Positions 36,238 through 48,500 of a stretch of 64,000 bases of DNA are shown one piece after another. The notes under the pieces were generated by a model. That model ran no database searches and was not told the DNA's origin. It worked only from the letters and a program-made list of their open reading frames with translations. The stretch is from positions 372,001 to 436,000 of the forward strand of contig JACKQL020000027.1 in the NCBI GenBank assembly GCA_018296165.2, given 5' to 3'. A program made the translations under genes and the position numbers. The DNA is from Termitomyces sp. T153. Taxonomy: Eukaryota; Basidiomycota; Agaricomycetes; Agaricales; Lyophyllaceae. Position 1 is the stretch's first letter. The number at the start of each line of letters is the position of its first letter.

Positions 36238-37755
36238 AGGTCTCGAGATCTGGCATAGTACTTGTTGGGGGACTCGGGTGATGAGGTGTAGTACAAATAA
36301 CACCAAATTGAACCTGTCTCTTGGATAACTCAAAATTGCGCGCTGCGTCTCAACTCTCTAGCTTTCGTTCCGCATTCTTCATGAATGCTTTCTTTCAAAT
36401 GGAAACTGTGTTATTTATCGCATCTATCCATGTCGGACAGAATAATTGACTCAGACTTGAAGACCTTTCATGCTCTTAGTTCCGTCTACCAATTCTCATC
36501 AGTTCTTCGAGGTTATTCGCACGATACGCCTACCATGGCGGACCTAATTTGACATCTCATCAAATTCCGAAATAGTACCTATTCGTGATAGGGGAGATCA
36601 GACTTAGCGAAATTGAATCCTGTGATTTTGTAGTTCCAAGGGTCACACGATCGACATTCTCTGGCCCCGAAGCTTGAAGCTGGAACTTCCTTCATTCGAA
36701 CGGTTTGCCCCGCTGTAGCCTCGGAGAAAGGGTGAGATCTTGCTTCTCATCGTAAAAGCATCTGGTTGGTATCCTGAGGACATGTAGTGTAATGCCTTAT
36801 ATGGATTAACGAATGAAATCGCTCATTATCCTTATTCTACTCTTCCTTCGAAAATCCTACGTCTTCAAGCTCGATGGGTCTATGGATGACACCAGGGGTC
36901 TCGCTATATTTTTTTCGGCGACACTTCGTCAGCTTATCTTTACTCTCGTTTTCGCTTTTGGTAATTACATACCATCCTTCCGCTCTCTCTGCCTGATCGT
37001 CGCGACTCCTCTTGTTACTGTGTATCCTGTCATGTCGATATTGGCACGGTGCACGACAGAGGACCATTATGTCAGGAAAATAATGGAATGGACTGATTAT
37101 GTTTGTACCAGGACAGGTTGTTTATCTTTCTGATTTCTATGCTTACATCCCTGAGGCTTGAACTTCTCCCACCTCTGCAGAGGAAAGCTTCTGGCATCAA
37201 ACGTCATCCTTGGCGATGTATCGACGGTTCCGGATATCTCGAAGAAGTTCTAATGATCAGTTTTTTGTGGTTCTAGTTATTGAGAACACTTTGTCTATTC
37301 CATAGTTGTGAGGAGCAGTAGAATAAGCGAATTTTCGTACGTAGAATATGAAGTGGCGCAGTACATATCTTATACAAATTCAGAGCATCTTTCGAATGCA
37401 GCTTCGCGGTGTTGGTTTCAACAAGACGCATATGAGTTTGCGCTTTCCGGCTTTGTCAACCTGATCTTCCTCCAATAAAGCCATCGTACAAAACGTTTGC
37501 ACATTTCAGAGTTACGGGGTTGATTGGCAGGCGGGATAGAAGCCTGTGCACCTTTTCGCGATGAAAGCATTGTCATTACGTTTCTTGTAAAGATCCTTAC
37601 CTTGAGACATCTTTCCATCAAGCCTTTCATCCGAACTCCACGAATAGCTCCTAACCAATGGCCTATAAAAACTATCAAGTTTTCCTGCCCTCTTGCCAGA
37701 GTTTCCCGACGAGTTCCCCCTTTATTGACCTCGTTCTTCTCCCTCTGCAATCGTC
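36238..37755. other. Intergenic region
   Basis: Contains the hydrolase promoter side and the promoter of the small secreted protein. Open frames here (for example about 36813-37133 on +) lack coding character and are not called. Confidence 0.45.
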
Positions 37756-38576
37756 ATGCTTTTTTTCCGTTCCGTTTGTCTGGTCGCTTCGGCAGCGTTT
37801 GTTGCTTTCACATCCGCATCCCCCCTCCAGGAGTCAGGCGTTAACTCGGTGACTCAACCACTCAATACCGATGCAGCACCTCGTAGTCATCTCGTCAGTC
37901 GGGTTGCGAGCCTCGATGATGTGACTATAGCTGAAGCGCGCGAAACTTCGCAATCTCTGAACAATATCTTCTCCACTGCGAAGAGTCAATTCAATGGCCT
38001 TCAAGAACTGTATAGTAAGTGGGCTGTGGGCTTTCGCACTCGTAAATTAATATTTTCCATAAAGAGTCTCCCAAAGTCGACGACATTGGTCCTTGTATTC
38101 AAAAGGTCCAGGGCATCCTCGCCGTCGTCCTTATTGATACCCGAAGCCTTCAAGGAAAATCTATCGATTACATCTTGGGCGGTTGTACTATCCCTGAGCT
38201 CGCAAACCTGTTGTATGTTGTGCTGACTGTGAGTTTCTCCTGAATTGTACGATACTCCGAGTCCAACTAACTTCCCCTATTAGCTGATCGTCAATATCCT
38301 TCTTTCCCTTATGAAATGTGCTGGGTCTCAGAATGATATTTATGCCACCGGTGTCCAGGCTATTAGGTCTGTATTCGTCCTGAATCTTCTGAAAACGAGA
38401 TTTCATGTACCGGTTATAGTGGCGTGCTTTGTGAATTGCTCACTCTCGTCTTTCATCTCGTCTCGAGCTTGGAACTTCTTCCACTGTTGATAGGTCTCTT
38501 GGGAGGTATCACCGGGTTCAATGACTGTGGTCTTGGCGGTGTCCTCATTGTCGTCAAGGCGCTCATCTCGATTTAG
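37756..38576 (+). CDS. Small secreted protein with six cysteines
   Basis: Signal peptide MLFFRSVCLVASAAFVAF-TSASP is followed by a polar segment and then a hydrophobic, Leu/Val/Gly-rich body. Exons 37756-38014, 38065-38228, 38284-38352 and 38400-38576 give 222 residues; the third intron boundary is uncertain because a competing donor lies at 38367. The mature part has six cysteines, in contexts GPCIQ, GGCTI, MKCAG, SCTGY, LCELL and NDCGL, suggesting three disulfides. It is not a hydrophobin: there is no paired-cysteine pattern. The hydrophobic helices suggest a membrane-active or surface protein; no function can be assigned. Confidence 0.72.
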
Positions 38577-40726
38577 ACAATAATAGTAGGTATACATTAC
38601 GGTCAGGAGCATTTCTTTGTTTTGTCATTTCCCTCTTTACTTGGACATACATTTGTTAGTAGACCACTTTCTGAGACGGAAGACTTTTTACCCTCGATAT
38701 CGTCGTATCATTAGCGCAGTCAATCCTAGATAGCCGATAATGAGTCAGCGTCTTTCTTATGTATTCTATGGTGTGAATGCAATTTTACATAAGCGGGAGA
38801 GTGGCGTAGCTATAAAAGCTTGTCGACAGAATCCCGGCTATGGTGTTTTGGCTCGGCGACTTATCAAAGCGGTGATGGAAGGAGCTTAATGGGAACCGGA
38901 CGAGGATGAGAGCCCCTCAACGAGTACCTCCTTTAGCGTCATGTTCTTGAGCGATGCTCAACTTGAGAATGTTGTCTGCTGTTGAGGAAGTGTTTGGTTT
39001 AGTGTATTTGTCGTTTTTGGTGGGGGTGGTCCCAATGGCATTCGGGTTTTTGATGGTCCCTCCAAGATATCCTCACATGCCGCAGGTTCATGCTGTGATG
39101 AGAACTCTATCTCCAAAGCAGGCGAGGTTTGTCCCATCAAATTCGGATTTGTCTGTAAACATAGGGGGATTTGTAGTAGTGGAGTTGTTGTTAGACATTT
39201 TGAGGGGAATGTGTGCAATAGTATAAGCTCATCTTTCCAGTCGGCTTGCAGTGGGAAAAAGGTTTGGCAAAGACCAGCAAATAGGGACGTGAAGACACGA
39301 TGCTCGCAGTGGCGCTGCAAGCTAGCGACTGAATAGTAGGCTCCCACTCGGTGTGTGTACTGGTGCATCTCCTTCAATAAACATCAATTTCTTCGTCCAA
39401 GCCTTGATGACATGATTGACGAATTGAACAACAAATATTGCCTCCAGGCAATCTTCAGACTTGACTGTAGGCTGCTTTCATTTGCTTGCTTCCAATCTTC
39501 AAAGCATCGTGAAACCCAATTTGTGTGATTTGATGGATGATGAGATGGCTCGCTATTAACATTCATTTGTGGGTTTACTGATGGACGCTACCATCCGACT
39601 GACGTGTAAGTACGACTACTAGTCCGAGTCGTCCGGCCCAACTACAACTTTGAAATTATCCTCAAATGTTGTCATATGTATCAATAGGTATTAGATCAAG
39701 TTTCTTCATCGTTCTACACTTCCATCTAGCTGAGGCAATCTAGCTTTCATTCTTTGAATCCATTCGGTGCCTTTGGATGATTCCCGACAGCGTGCTAGTC
39801 ACGGTCTGACACGACCGCACGCCCCTATCATGATCTTTGTTGATTTTACATACCCGTCTTACGTATTGGCTCTGTCCTGGCTTTGTCCCTGTGCATAAGC
39901 GCGGAATCTATGACGCCCGAGCAGGAACGCGCCACGCGAGCTTGTCTCTGTGAGGATATCTTTAAAACTCTGAATTCATGGACTGCCACTGGTGAGATTC
40001 AGCTTGTTTGTCCGTCGGTTTAGCACGACCTTGCGGTTATCGAGCCAAATGCAGTATCCTATGCTATGCTACGCTACACTTCCTGCCGAGCCGGGCTCTT
40101 GTGACAGTTATCAATTCTTGTTCCGTCGACTGGCCGATTTTGGATTTGGAATTTTGGTCAATGATTTGAACTGGTAGTGATCACGTTTTCTGGGGACTCA
40201 GTGGTATCCTCAAGGTTGGAGAACACTCATACATCAAATCTGGATCAACACTGCACCTGTCCTCCTCGCTCGACATTGCTGGTTGCTGGTTAATGTCAGG
40301 GCGAGTCCGCCGCGGTCTCTGAACTCTCCGCTCATTGTGGTTGGGATACGAATTGATGCCAGTAGTCATATACGAACGGTCCCCTCCAAATCGGCTAATG
40401 TGGGCAACAGGGTCCCTTGGTGTCTTTGTTACACAACACAACAAGCTTCCCCTTGCTAGGAGCGCTGCTCTGGTGGGTGGGCAGGGACGAGGGACGACCT
40501 GGCGGGGCGGCAGAGTCTGTACTTTAATCAAGTTCGTGCGCGCGTGTTGCGGTTATTCTCGCTTTGATTTTGATGAATACAACGAGCCACTGGGACCATC
40601 TCTTCTGGAGGGGATCGAATTACGTTACGTCCGTGAGAAGCTACTATCACCTCGTGAGTTGCAGTCGGGTGTTGTTAAATGCCGAACTTTCGATGTGTAT
40701 GCTTCTCGATTGTTGCTTACCAAGTT

Positions 40727-40742
40727 ACTTACTTACTTACCT
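40727..40742. repeat. TTAC microsatellite
   Basis: Four units of the tetranucleotide CTTA in tandem, in noncoding sequence. Confidence 0.7.
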
Positions 40743-41403
40743 CTTCGCCTTCGATTTCGCCTTCGATAGGTACCCGTGCCTGTGTCATGAAGGAGAGAGA
40801 ATCCAATAGCGAAAAACACTCTGGAGGTGTGAAGGAGGCTATGTGCGAAGTCTCACGTTCGCAGCGCTGTCAAATAGGCTCCTTGTTGGATAAGTTGTTG
40901 CAGAGTTCATCACCTTCGTTTCCGGTGATGGTAAAAGTAAAAGGGTGAAAGTGCGCTGGAAGATCTGTATTTGTGCTTGGGGGTAGTAGGCACCGGGTCC
41001 GCAGCCACACCCCCTCGTTGTTGGAGGTCATGGTCATGTGGGGGGTTGGTGGTGGGATCCTCGGACTATTGGGCCTTGCGTTGTCAGATCTATATCTATT
41101 TATTCGATAAGCTTTGTCCACATTGGGGGTTCCCGTACGGTATAGTATACTTGATGAAGTGTTGTTTGTAACCTTGATATACCCCATGATTGGCCCTCTC
41201 GAGCCGAGTTTAGGAATAGGTAGATATGTATGTAAGCGAGTAGGCTATAGTTCAAGTTTCAAGTAGCGTTGGTGAGACCGCTGATCCATCTCGTCAGAGC
41301 GTCGAAGTCGTCACTTAAGAAGCCCCCGCAGACGGTTCGGTGCGGGTGCGGTGATAGATTGGGTGTGTGATATGGTTGGGCTTGTGGAGGCTTGTCTGTC
41401 AGG

Positions 41404-41422
41404 CGGTCGGTCGGTCGGTCGG
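41404..41422. repeat. GGTC microsatellite
   Basis: About four and a half tandem GGTC units in noncoding sequence between the small secreted protein and UBC13. Confidence 0.75.
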
Positions 41423-42252
41423 TACGGGTTGCGTTCGAGTCGAGGTTGTTTGGGCCGGGCGGGTGGTCAGAGCATGTGTGGAGCCGTGGGGTACCGGAAG
41501 TCACATATACATATACTCGCTTATATGTATTTCCATCTCCTTGGTATTGGCGGATGTAATGGTGTGTGTGTATACCGGAATCGGGAACTCGGCAACATGT
41601 CACGGTTCTGCGCCACTTGGTCAGGCCAGTTAGGGATAGTGGTGTGTTTGTCAGCTTTGGAGAGCTGGGAAAGGATGGATGGATGGATGGGTGTAAGCTT
41701 TTTAGTGGGACTTCGAGCTACGTACGTCTGTGGTCACCCCGCTTATAATGGACGATTATGATTATGATTATCGAAGCTTCCTCCGACACAAAGAACTTGG
41801 CATGACCCTGAGCCTGGCGTGTGTTAAAACACCCGACTAGACCAGTGTGATTGATTATTAACCAAAGGAAACCTTCCATAGCTACGATCTTCGCACTTGT
41901 ACATTAACCATCAAACCATCTATTCTTGTACCGTGATTGCTTATTCAATTTACTTCCCTATAACTAACTAACGAACTGGGCGGGCCTTCGGAGGGCCGGG
42001 AAGTGAGGACTGAGGGATTTGCGCTGCGCCCCCCTTCTCCGTCTCCGTCTCCGTCTTCGTCTTCTCGTGAAGAGTTTGAGTTTCCCTCCACACACCTGTG
42101 GTCTGCTGAGAGGCTTTGGCTTTGAGCTTCTGAACTTTATGGACCTGCGGGATCGTCGTCGTCGTCGTTGTTGGTGTTGGTGTTGGTGTCCCGAATACTT
42201 GGCCATCGCATCGGTCCATAATCCGAGTCCTTCGTTCGGAGTACTGTTTTGT

Positions 42253-42287
42253 TTATGATTATGATTATGATTATGCTTATGCTTATG
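42253..42287. repeat. TTATGA/TTATGC microsatellite
   Basis: Hexanucleotide tandem array of about six units upstream of UBC13; the last units shift from TTATGA to TTATGC. Confidence 0.75.
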
Positions 42288-42603
42288 CCCGTTCTTTCGA
42301 TTGTGATTTTTGATTTTTGATTTTGATGGAGAGGGATATTTGGAGTGTGGGGTTGCGTTGAGGTTGGATCGTGATTTTGGGATGGTGAATCGAGAATTGG
42401 GAATTGGGAATCGAGGTGATTCTGTGGTCTTTGGGTTTGGGTGAGATGAGTGTGGGCTGTGTACTATGATATGATGTCGATGCGAATACGACTCGAGTCA
42501 TGATACGTGAGGACGTCGTGGTCGTGGATGACTAAGCGACGTGTGGCCACGAAGAGTCCGATTTGAAAGACTACACCATCGCGCACTCGTACCGTGAACA
42601 TCG

Positions 42604-43491
42604 ATGGCTTTACCCAAGGTGTGTCGCACAACGCGCTCGATGCGTGGGGATCTCTGACTTGTTCTCGTTCGTTGGTTGGGGTGGTAGAGAATCGTGAAGG
42701 TGCGTTTGGGTTTGGTTCGTGTGGGTGAGATGGTGGTGCTGATGTGGTCTTGTTCTTGTTCTTGTCTGCCTTGTCCTTGTCCGTCTACTCAACGCCCGCC
42801 CACCCTACAACGCCCTACAACGCCTGCCCGCCTACTCAACGCCCGCACACCCGCCCACCCTCGCCCCCGCAGGAAACCGAACGACTGCTCTCAGACCCCG
42901 CGCCGGGCATCACGGCGCAGCCGCACGAAGACAACCTTCGCTATTTCGACGTGACGATCGAAGGGCCCGGTGGGAGTCCGTTTGAACGTGCGTCGTTTCG
43001 TTTCGTTTCGTCTCGTTGCGCTGCGTTGCCTCACTCACTCACTCACACTCAACCCCCCCCCCAGACGGAATATTCAAACTCGAACTGTTCCTCCCCGAAG
43101 AATACCCAATGGCCCCTCCAAAAGTGAGGTTCCTAACAAAGATATATCATCCCAACATCGGTGCGTGCGCCGTTCGCTAGGTACCCAGCCTAAGCTAACC
43201 CCGCGCTTACGCGCTTAGACAAGCTCGGCAGGATTTGTTTGGACATTCTTAAAGGTGCGACTATCATAATCATAATCTTATATTATATTATATGTATGAC
43301 GATTATGAGATACAGATAAATGGTCGCCCGCTCTGCAGATCCGCACGGTGTTGTTGTCGATACAGGCGTTGTTGAGCGCGCCGAACCCGGACGACCCGCT
43401 CGCGACGGATGTGGCGAGGCATTATAAGGAGGACGAGGGGGCTGCGTTGGGCGTGAGTAGGGAGTGGACGAGGGTGTATGCGAGTGGGTAG
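42604..43491 (+). CDS. UBC13: Ubiquitin-conjugating enzyme E2, Ubc13 (UBE2N) type
   Basis: With an Mms2-type partner this E2 builds K63-linked ubiquitin chains in DNA-damage tolerance and signalling. Six exons: 42604-42618, 42688-42699, 42873-42987, 43065-43160, 43219-43254 and 43316-43491, giving 149 residues. The second exon is only 12 bp and encodes Arg-Ile-Val-Lys, matching the RIIK of the conserved N-terminus MALPKRIIKETERLL. The Ubc13 signatures are present: [19 protein letters not shown], the active-site cysteine in [10 protein letters not shown] (Cys86) and [16 protein letters not shown]. The C-terminus (EWTRVYASG) is a little shorter than in yeast. Two further ubiquitin-related genes follow on the same strand. 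Confidence 0.95.
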
Positions 43492-43761
43492 AGCGTAGAG
43501 CCGTGGAGCGTTGAGCCGTAGAGCTGGGTTTTTCGGTGTAGGTGCCAAGTAAGGTTATTTATAAACATCGGGCCTTGGATCAGAAAGAAGGAAGGTGGTG
43601 TTGAGTGTTTGGATTTGGATTTGGACCCTTGATTTTTTTTTTCTTTCTTTCTGCTTTTGAGGGGTGGAATTGGGGTGGCTTCGGAGGGGTGGGTAGTGTG
43701 TGTGTGTATATATATATATATACGTATACTTGTCGGATGTGGGTGCCCCTATCTGCCCCTG
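43492..43761. repeat. Intergenic spacer with TG/TA microsatellite
   Basis: Spacer between UBC13 and the next + strand gene. A mixed (TG)n(TA)n tract lies at about 43696-43722, close to the start of the downstream gene, and may influence its promoter. Confidence 0.6.
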
Positions 43762-45416
43762 ATGATGGACACGGACGTTGCGCTTGCGCTGGTGAAAGAG
43801 GCTGCGGCGGTGTATGCGTCGACGGATATGGGCGTGGTGCTCAGTCTTGCGTGTACGTGCCGCGCGATACGGCACGCGGCGCTTGGTGTCGTGTTTGCGA
43901 GTGTGCGGTGGCCGCATGCGGGGAAGTATGATGAGGAGGGTCTGCTTTTTTTCCGGTGGGGCTGTGGGGGTTTTTCAGGTACGCGTAAGCGTGTGCATGC
44001 GTATGTCGGCCAGGCTGACTTTGTATAGACGGTTCGAGCTGGTGTGGCCGGAAGAGTGGGCAGAGGCTACGCCGCCGAGGTGGGGGGATAGGTATTATGT
44101 TGGGGGCGATTATAATCCGCGGCATGTGGATAAGCTTGTTGGGGCGCTGCCGGGGATGCGGGCGCTGACGAGCTTTTATTTGCATTGTCCGTTTTTTCCG
44201 CCGAATGCGCTGGTGAATGCGCTGGTGGAGGTGAGGACGCTGAGGGAGCTGACGATCTGCGAGACGCCGTTGTCGATTAGCTCGAGTTTGAGGGTGCCGG
44301 AGGAGGTGTATTTGGAGAGGCTGTGTGTTGTGCCGGTGGGGGAGGCGGTGAGGGTGGGAGATGGGCCGGTTGAGGGGCGGTATGGGGAGAGAACGTACTA
44401 TGTGAGGGAGTATAGGAAAAAGTATAGGAACGATGTGCTGGCGAGGGACGCGGTGATGGTTGTGCTGGAGGAGGTGGGCAAGGCGGCGCGGCTGCGGCAT
44501 GTGCAGGTGTCGCTGGATCTGTGCACGCTGGGGGCGCTGGCAGAGCTGGAGTGGCCGGCGATGGAGACGCTGGTGCTGACGGGCCATGCGCGGCGCAGCA
44601 GTGGCGCGGTGTTGGACGTCCTCGCGCGCATGCCACGGCTGTGCGAGCTCAGGCTGCTGCTCGCAAAGGTCAAGGGCGAGGCCGCCATGCGCATCGTCGG
44701 CGACCAGCGCGCCAACGCGGGCGTCCTGCGCCAGCTGCGGTGGCTGGCCGTCTCGAATGCGTGTGAGCTGGGCGGCGTGTTCTGCCACACGACCGGCCTC
44801 GAGCGGCTCGCCGTCCTGGCTATCATCGACATGCCCCGCGTGCCCATCGCCATGGGGCGCGCAGAGATCGAGCGGGTGCTGCGCGACCTGGCGTCTGCGC
44901 CGTGTCGGCTCAAGCGACTGCGGCTCATGATTGAAGACAAGGTCAACCCGGATCTGTGCAGTGGCATTGCGGCGCTCTGCCCGGGTCTCGAGGCGCTGGA
45001 GATTGAGCTCTGCGGCTACCACGACGGCAAGTCGATCCATGCGTGGGTGAGTGGCGTTCTTGTGCGCAGAGGTGCGTCTGACCCGCTGCCTCTAGGAAGA
45101 GTTCTCGGACGCATTCGTGCGCATGGCGGGGCTGCGCGAGCTGAGGATCTGCATCCAGTTCCCCGAGTTTGACGAGATGGACACGTACGAGCCGTGGCGG
45201 GCGGCGCGGGTCGAGTGCGCCACGTACCTCGCGGGCCGCATCGCGAGTCTGGAGCGCGTCGGGCTCGAGTACAGGAAACGGACGGGGACGCACAGATTCG
45301 AGGACAGCTGGCTCGAGTTTGACGTCGAAAGAGACGGCGCGCGCGTCGCAAAGCTCGTCGAATGCGCGCCGACGTGGTATCCATTTCCAGACGTGTGGTT
45401 TCCAGTGGAATACTGA
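43762..45416 (+). CDS. F-box-like / leucine-rich repeat protein
   Basis: Three exons (43762-43955, 44029-45046, 45096-45416) give 510 residues. The N-terminal 60 residues (VVLSLACTCRAIRHAALGVVFASVRW) have the spacing of a degenerate F-box helix pair, as in the many basidiomycete F-box-like proteins. The rest is a run of irregular leucine-rich strands and helices (LRELTICETPL, ETLVLTGHARR, LCELRLLLAKV, LKRLRLMIEDK, LEALEIELCG, LRELRICIQFPE), suggesting a horseshoe substrate-binding surface. A role as an SCF ubiquitin-ligase adaptor is inference. GC-rich codons explain the large antisense frame opposite, which is a shadow. Start: first of two adjacent ATGs. Confidence 0.85.
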
Positions 45417-45545
45417 AAGTGAATATGAAAGTGATGCTGTGAATATGAAAGTGATACTGTGAAAATGAATACAATGTACTTGTAATGATCCTTGCAATTT
45501 CAACTAAACTCCGCCTTACGTCAGCCTGGTCTCGCTGCAACCACG

Positions 45546-48500
45546 ATGTCGTCGAGCTGCCCGCCTCAGCTGCGTCTCGACCTCCCCGCGCCGTCCACGT
45601 CCTTCAAGCGCTCCTTTGACCAGTTCGGCTTTGACCTCGACAGCCCCGCCGCCCCTCCCGACGGCCCCGCCCCCAGTCCCAGCGACAGAAACAAAAGGGC
45701 ACGCAGTGCATCCAGCTTTGACGGCGGCGGCGACAGCGACAGCGACGACGACGGCGATGACAACAACAACGACGACGACAGTGACGACACCACCTCGTCA
45801 TCGTCGTCATCGTCGACGCTCGCATCGACTCACGACCCGCCTCGTCTGCCCACGCCCAGCCAGGACACATACCGCATCTCACTCGACCGCTTCACCGCAT
45901 TCGACACCCAAATCGCAGCCCTGCGCCAGTCGACCCCCCCGCCCGTGCTCCCCCCGCTCGACCTCCTAGGCGCACACCCGGCAATCCCCGCCCAGCCCGA
46001 GCCCGCCCACCGTGAGTTGTCCGCTTCCTGCATTGTTCCCGCGTGTCATGCTTGGTTTTAGATCACGACTGGGGGGTCTGGTCTCGTGGTGACAACAACA
46101 ACAACAACAGCGACGACCCCTCGTGGGCACCACTCGCCCAACTCCGGTCCCCGTCCCCTTTACACTTGCCTCTCTTTGACAATATCGATCCGACGACACA
46201 AAGACGAGAGACATCCGCGCCCCCCGTTTTACCGCCTATACAGGGACAGGGACACGCAGAGTTTGCCGAGCTCGCGGCGTGGGATGTGCACATGGACCAC
46301 GGGACGCCCAGGACGAGGGCCCCACGGGAGAACCCGTGGACGTTCGGGGGTGCCGCTGCGCATTCGAGTGTTCCTGCTCCTCGTGGTCCCCCTCCTAATC
46401 CTCGTCTTGGCGACGCATCCCCGCAGGGCACCGCGGGGTACAACGCATTCGGTATGTAGTCCATTCTTCTTGTTTTCTTTGTTGGTGTGGTGTATTGTAT
46501 TCCATGCTCTTGTTTTTGGTGCTTTTATGCGGTGTGGTGTGGTGTCGTTATCCTTAGCTTACTTGGATTTTTAGGTTGGTCGATGTCGATGCGGTCTGAT
46601 GATGATGATGGTGGTGGATTGGCGAGGTCGGTGTTTGGACGTGGGGAGGATGGGGGGTATGGAGATGGAGATGGACAGGAGGGCGGGACGGAGAGGCGTC
46701 TGCGCCCCGAGTCAGAGCCAGACCCAGAGCCAGTGTCTTTGCGGGTCGGTGATGATGGCGGCAGCGGCGACGACGACGACGACGACGACGACGAAGACGA
46801 AGACGGCACAAATACAAATACGAATACAAATTCAGATGCAGATGCAGACACGGATGTGGATGTGGATTCGGATGCGGACACGGATAGCGAGATGGAGAGA
46901 CTTGGGTTGTCGGAGGGTGATGCGATGAGGATTTTGGAGATGGTGGGGAGGGAGGAGGGGAGGGAGGCCAGGGAGGGGGAGAGGTTTACAGATGTGTTTG
47001 AGAGGGTTGTTGGGAGGTTGGGGGTGGGGACGACGCAGGGGGGGACGCAGGGGATGCAGACGACACAGGGGAGGATGCAGGAGTCGTTGGAGAGGTTGAG
47101 GCGGAGGGCGGTCGAGTTGGAGGAGGAGGTGAGGAGTTTGGATGGGGATGAGGTGTTGAGGTTGTATGGGCCGCCGCCGCCGACGACGTCGACGTTTTTG
47201 GGTGGTGAGTTTTTTTTTTGGTGTTTCGTTTCGTTTCGTTTGTGCGTGATAGCTGATGTGTGCCGATTTGATTTGATTCGTAGATGCGTCGAGTAGACGT
47301 GAGCGCGTGCGTGAGCGTGAACGTCAGCGTGAACGAGAGCGCGAGCTTCCGGCGAATGTATCGATGTTGTTTGATGATGCGCCTTTGTTGGTGATGAGTA
47401 CGGGTGGGGCGTGGAGGACCGCAGCGACCGCGACCGCGCCGGGGGGGTCTGTTGGTACTCGCGCTCGCGCTCGTGATGCCCCGACGACGAGTTTGAGTTC
47501 GGAGAGGTTGAGGCTGAATGAGAGACCCTGGGTGAGAACGGCGGCGCGCGCACCGACGACGACGACGTTGGGAACGTCGCTTAGTAATTTCCGTGCGCGT
47601 CCGTATGTGGGTCTGGAGGGTATGCATGGGAGTGGGCAGCGTTACTTGGCGCCGTTGTCGACTGCGAGCTCGAGCTCGAACTTGAACTCGACTTTGACTG
47701 CGAACTCGACTCCGACTGCGAACTTGGACTTGGACTTGGACATGGACTCGATGGAGAGTGCGGGTGATGCGCAGCGGAGGGTTGCGAGGTTGGGATTTGT
47801 GCAGATGCAGAGGCGGATACAGAGGGAGAGGGATGGTGCTGCCGCCGCCGCCGCCGCTGCTACTGCTGGTGGTGGTGGTTCAGGGAGGACTACGACTGCG
47901 CCTGTCGAGTCGGCGTTTGCGCAGAGACCGTTTGCGCAGAGACCGCTGGCGCCGCGCCCGAGAGGCTTCGAGACGTCGTTCCCGCCGAGGAGTTCGTCGC
48001 CTGATAGGAATAGTTTTAGGATGAGGCTTGCGCAGCAGAGGGCGAGGTTTGATGGGTTTGGTGAGGTGGATGGGACGGCGACGGGTGGGACGGGGGGGAC
48101 GACGGGGAGGACGTATGATGCGGGGGTGGGGGTGGAGAGGGGGCGGGGGTATGGGTTGCATTATGTTCGGAGGGCTGGGGAATCGACGACGAGTTCTGAG
48201 GATCTGGCGGGTGGGAGACGGTTGAGGTTGGGTCGTGAGCCGACGTCGGCAGAGTTTTTACCTGTACCGTCACTTCCGTCGCCTGGTCTCGAGTTCGAGT
48301 TCGTATCCCCGCCTCCTGCAGTTTCGGCGTCAGAGTCTCATGGGGACTATAGCCATGGCCGTAGGACCTCCTCGATGAGTGGTCGTACTTCTCGACAGGA
48401 GATTCCGCAGCGGACGCTGTCGCCGGTGTTTCGTAGACGATTTGAGAGGTCGGAGTCGCCCCCGCCGGTACCGCCTCCGCCTCCGCCCCCGCCTCTGCTG

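Larger units (their letters stand above)
38577..42603. other. Long intergenic region
   Basis: Four kilobases with no supportable gene. Overlapping opposite-strand frames at 38954-39377 and single frames around 40335-40950 and 41351-41761 have no domain or splice support. It contains several short tandem repeats (listed). The last part before 42604 is presumably the UBC13 promoter. Confidence 0.45.

Noticed and set aside
38954..39377. Overlapping open frames on both strands
   Set aside because: No signal peptide, domain or splice signals; composition looks like chance frames.
40335..40769. 144-residue plus-strand open frame
   Set aside because: No homology recognised, contains microsatellite-encoded residues, no supporting introns or start context.
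41964..42258. Arginine-rich open frames on both strands
   Set aside because: Produced by a CTC/CGT triplet-rich microsatellite-like tract rather than a gene.
43841..45040. 399-residue minus-strand open frame
   Set aside because: Opposite the F-box-like gene in very GC-rich sequence; His/Arg/Pro-rich composition typical of an antisense shadow, while the plus strand has leucine-rich repeats and consistent introns.
46525..47553. 342-residue minus-strand open frame
   Set aside because: Ser/Pro-rich shadow of the acidic RING-gene exons; the plus exons keep one frame through to the RING domain.
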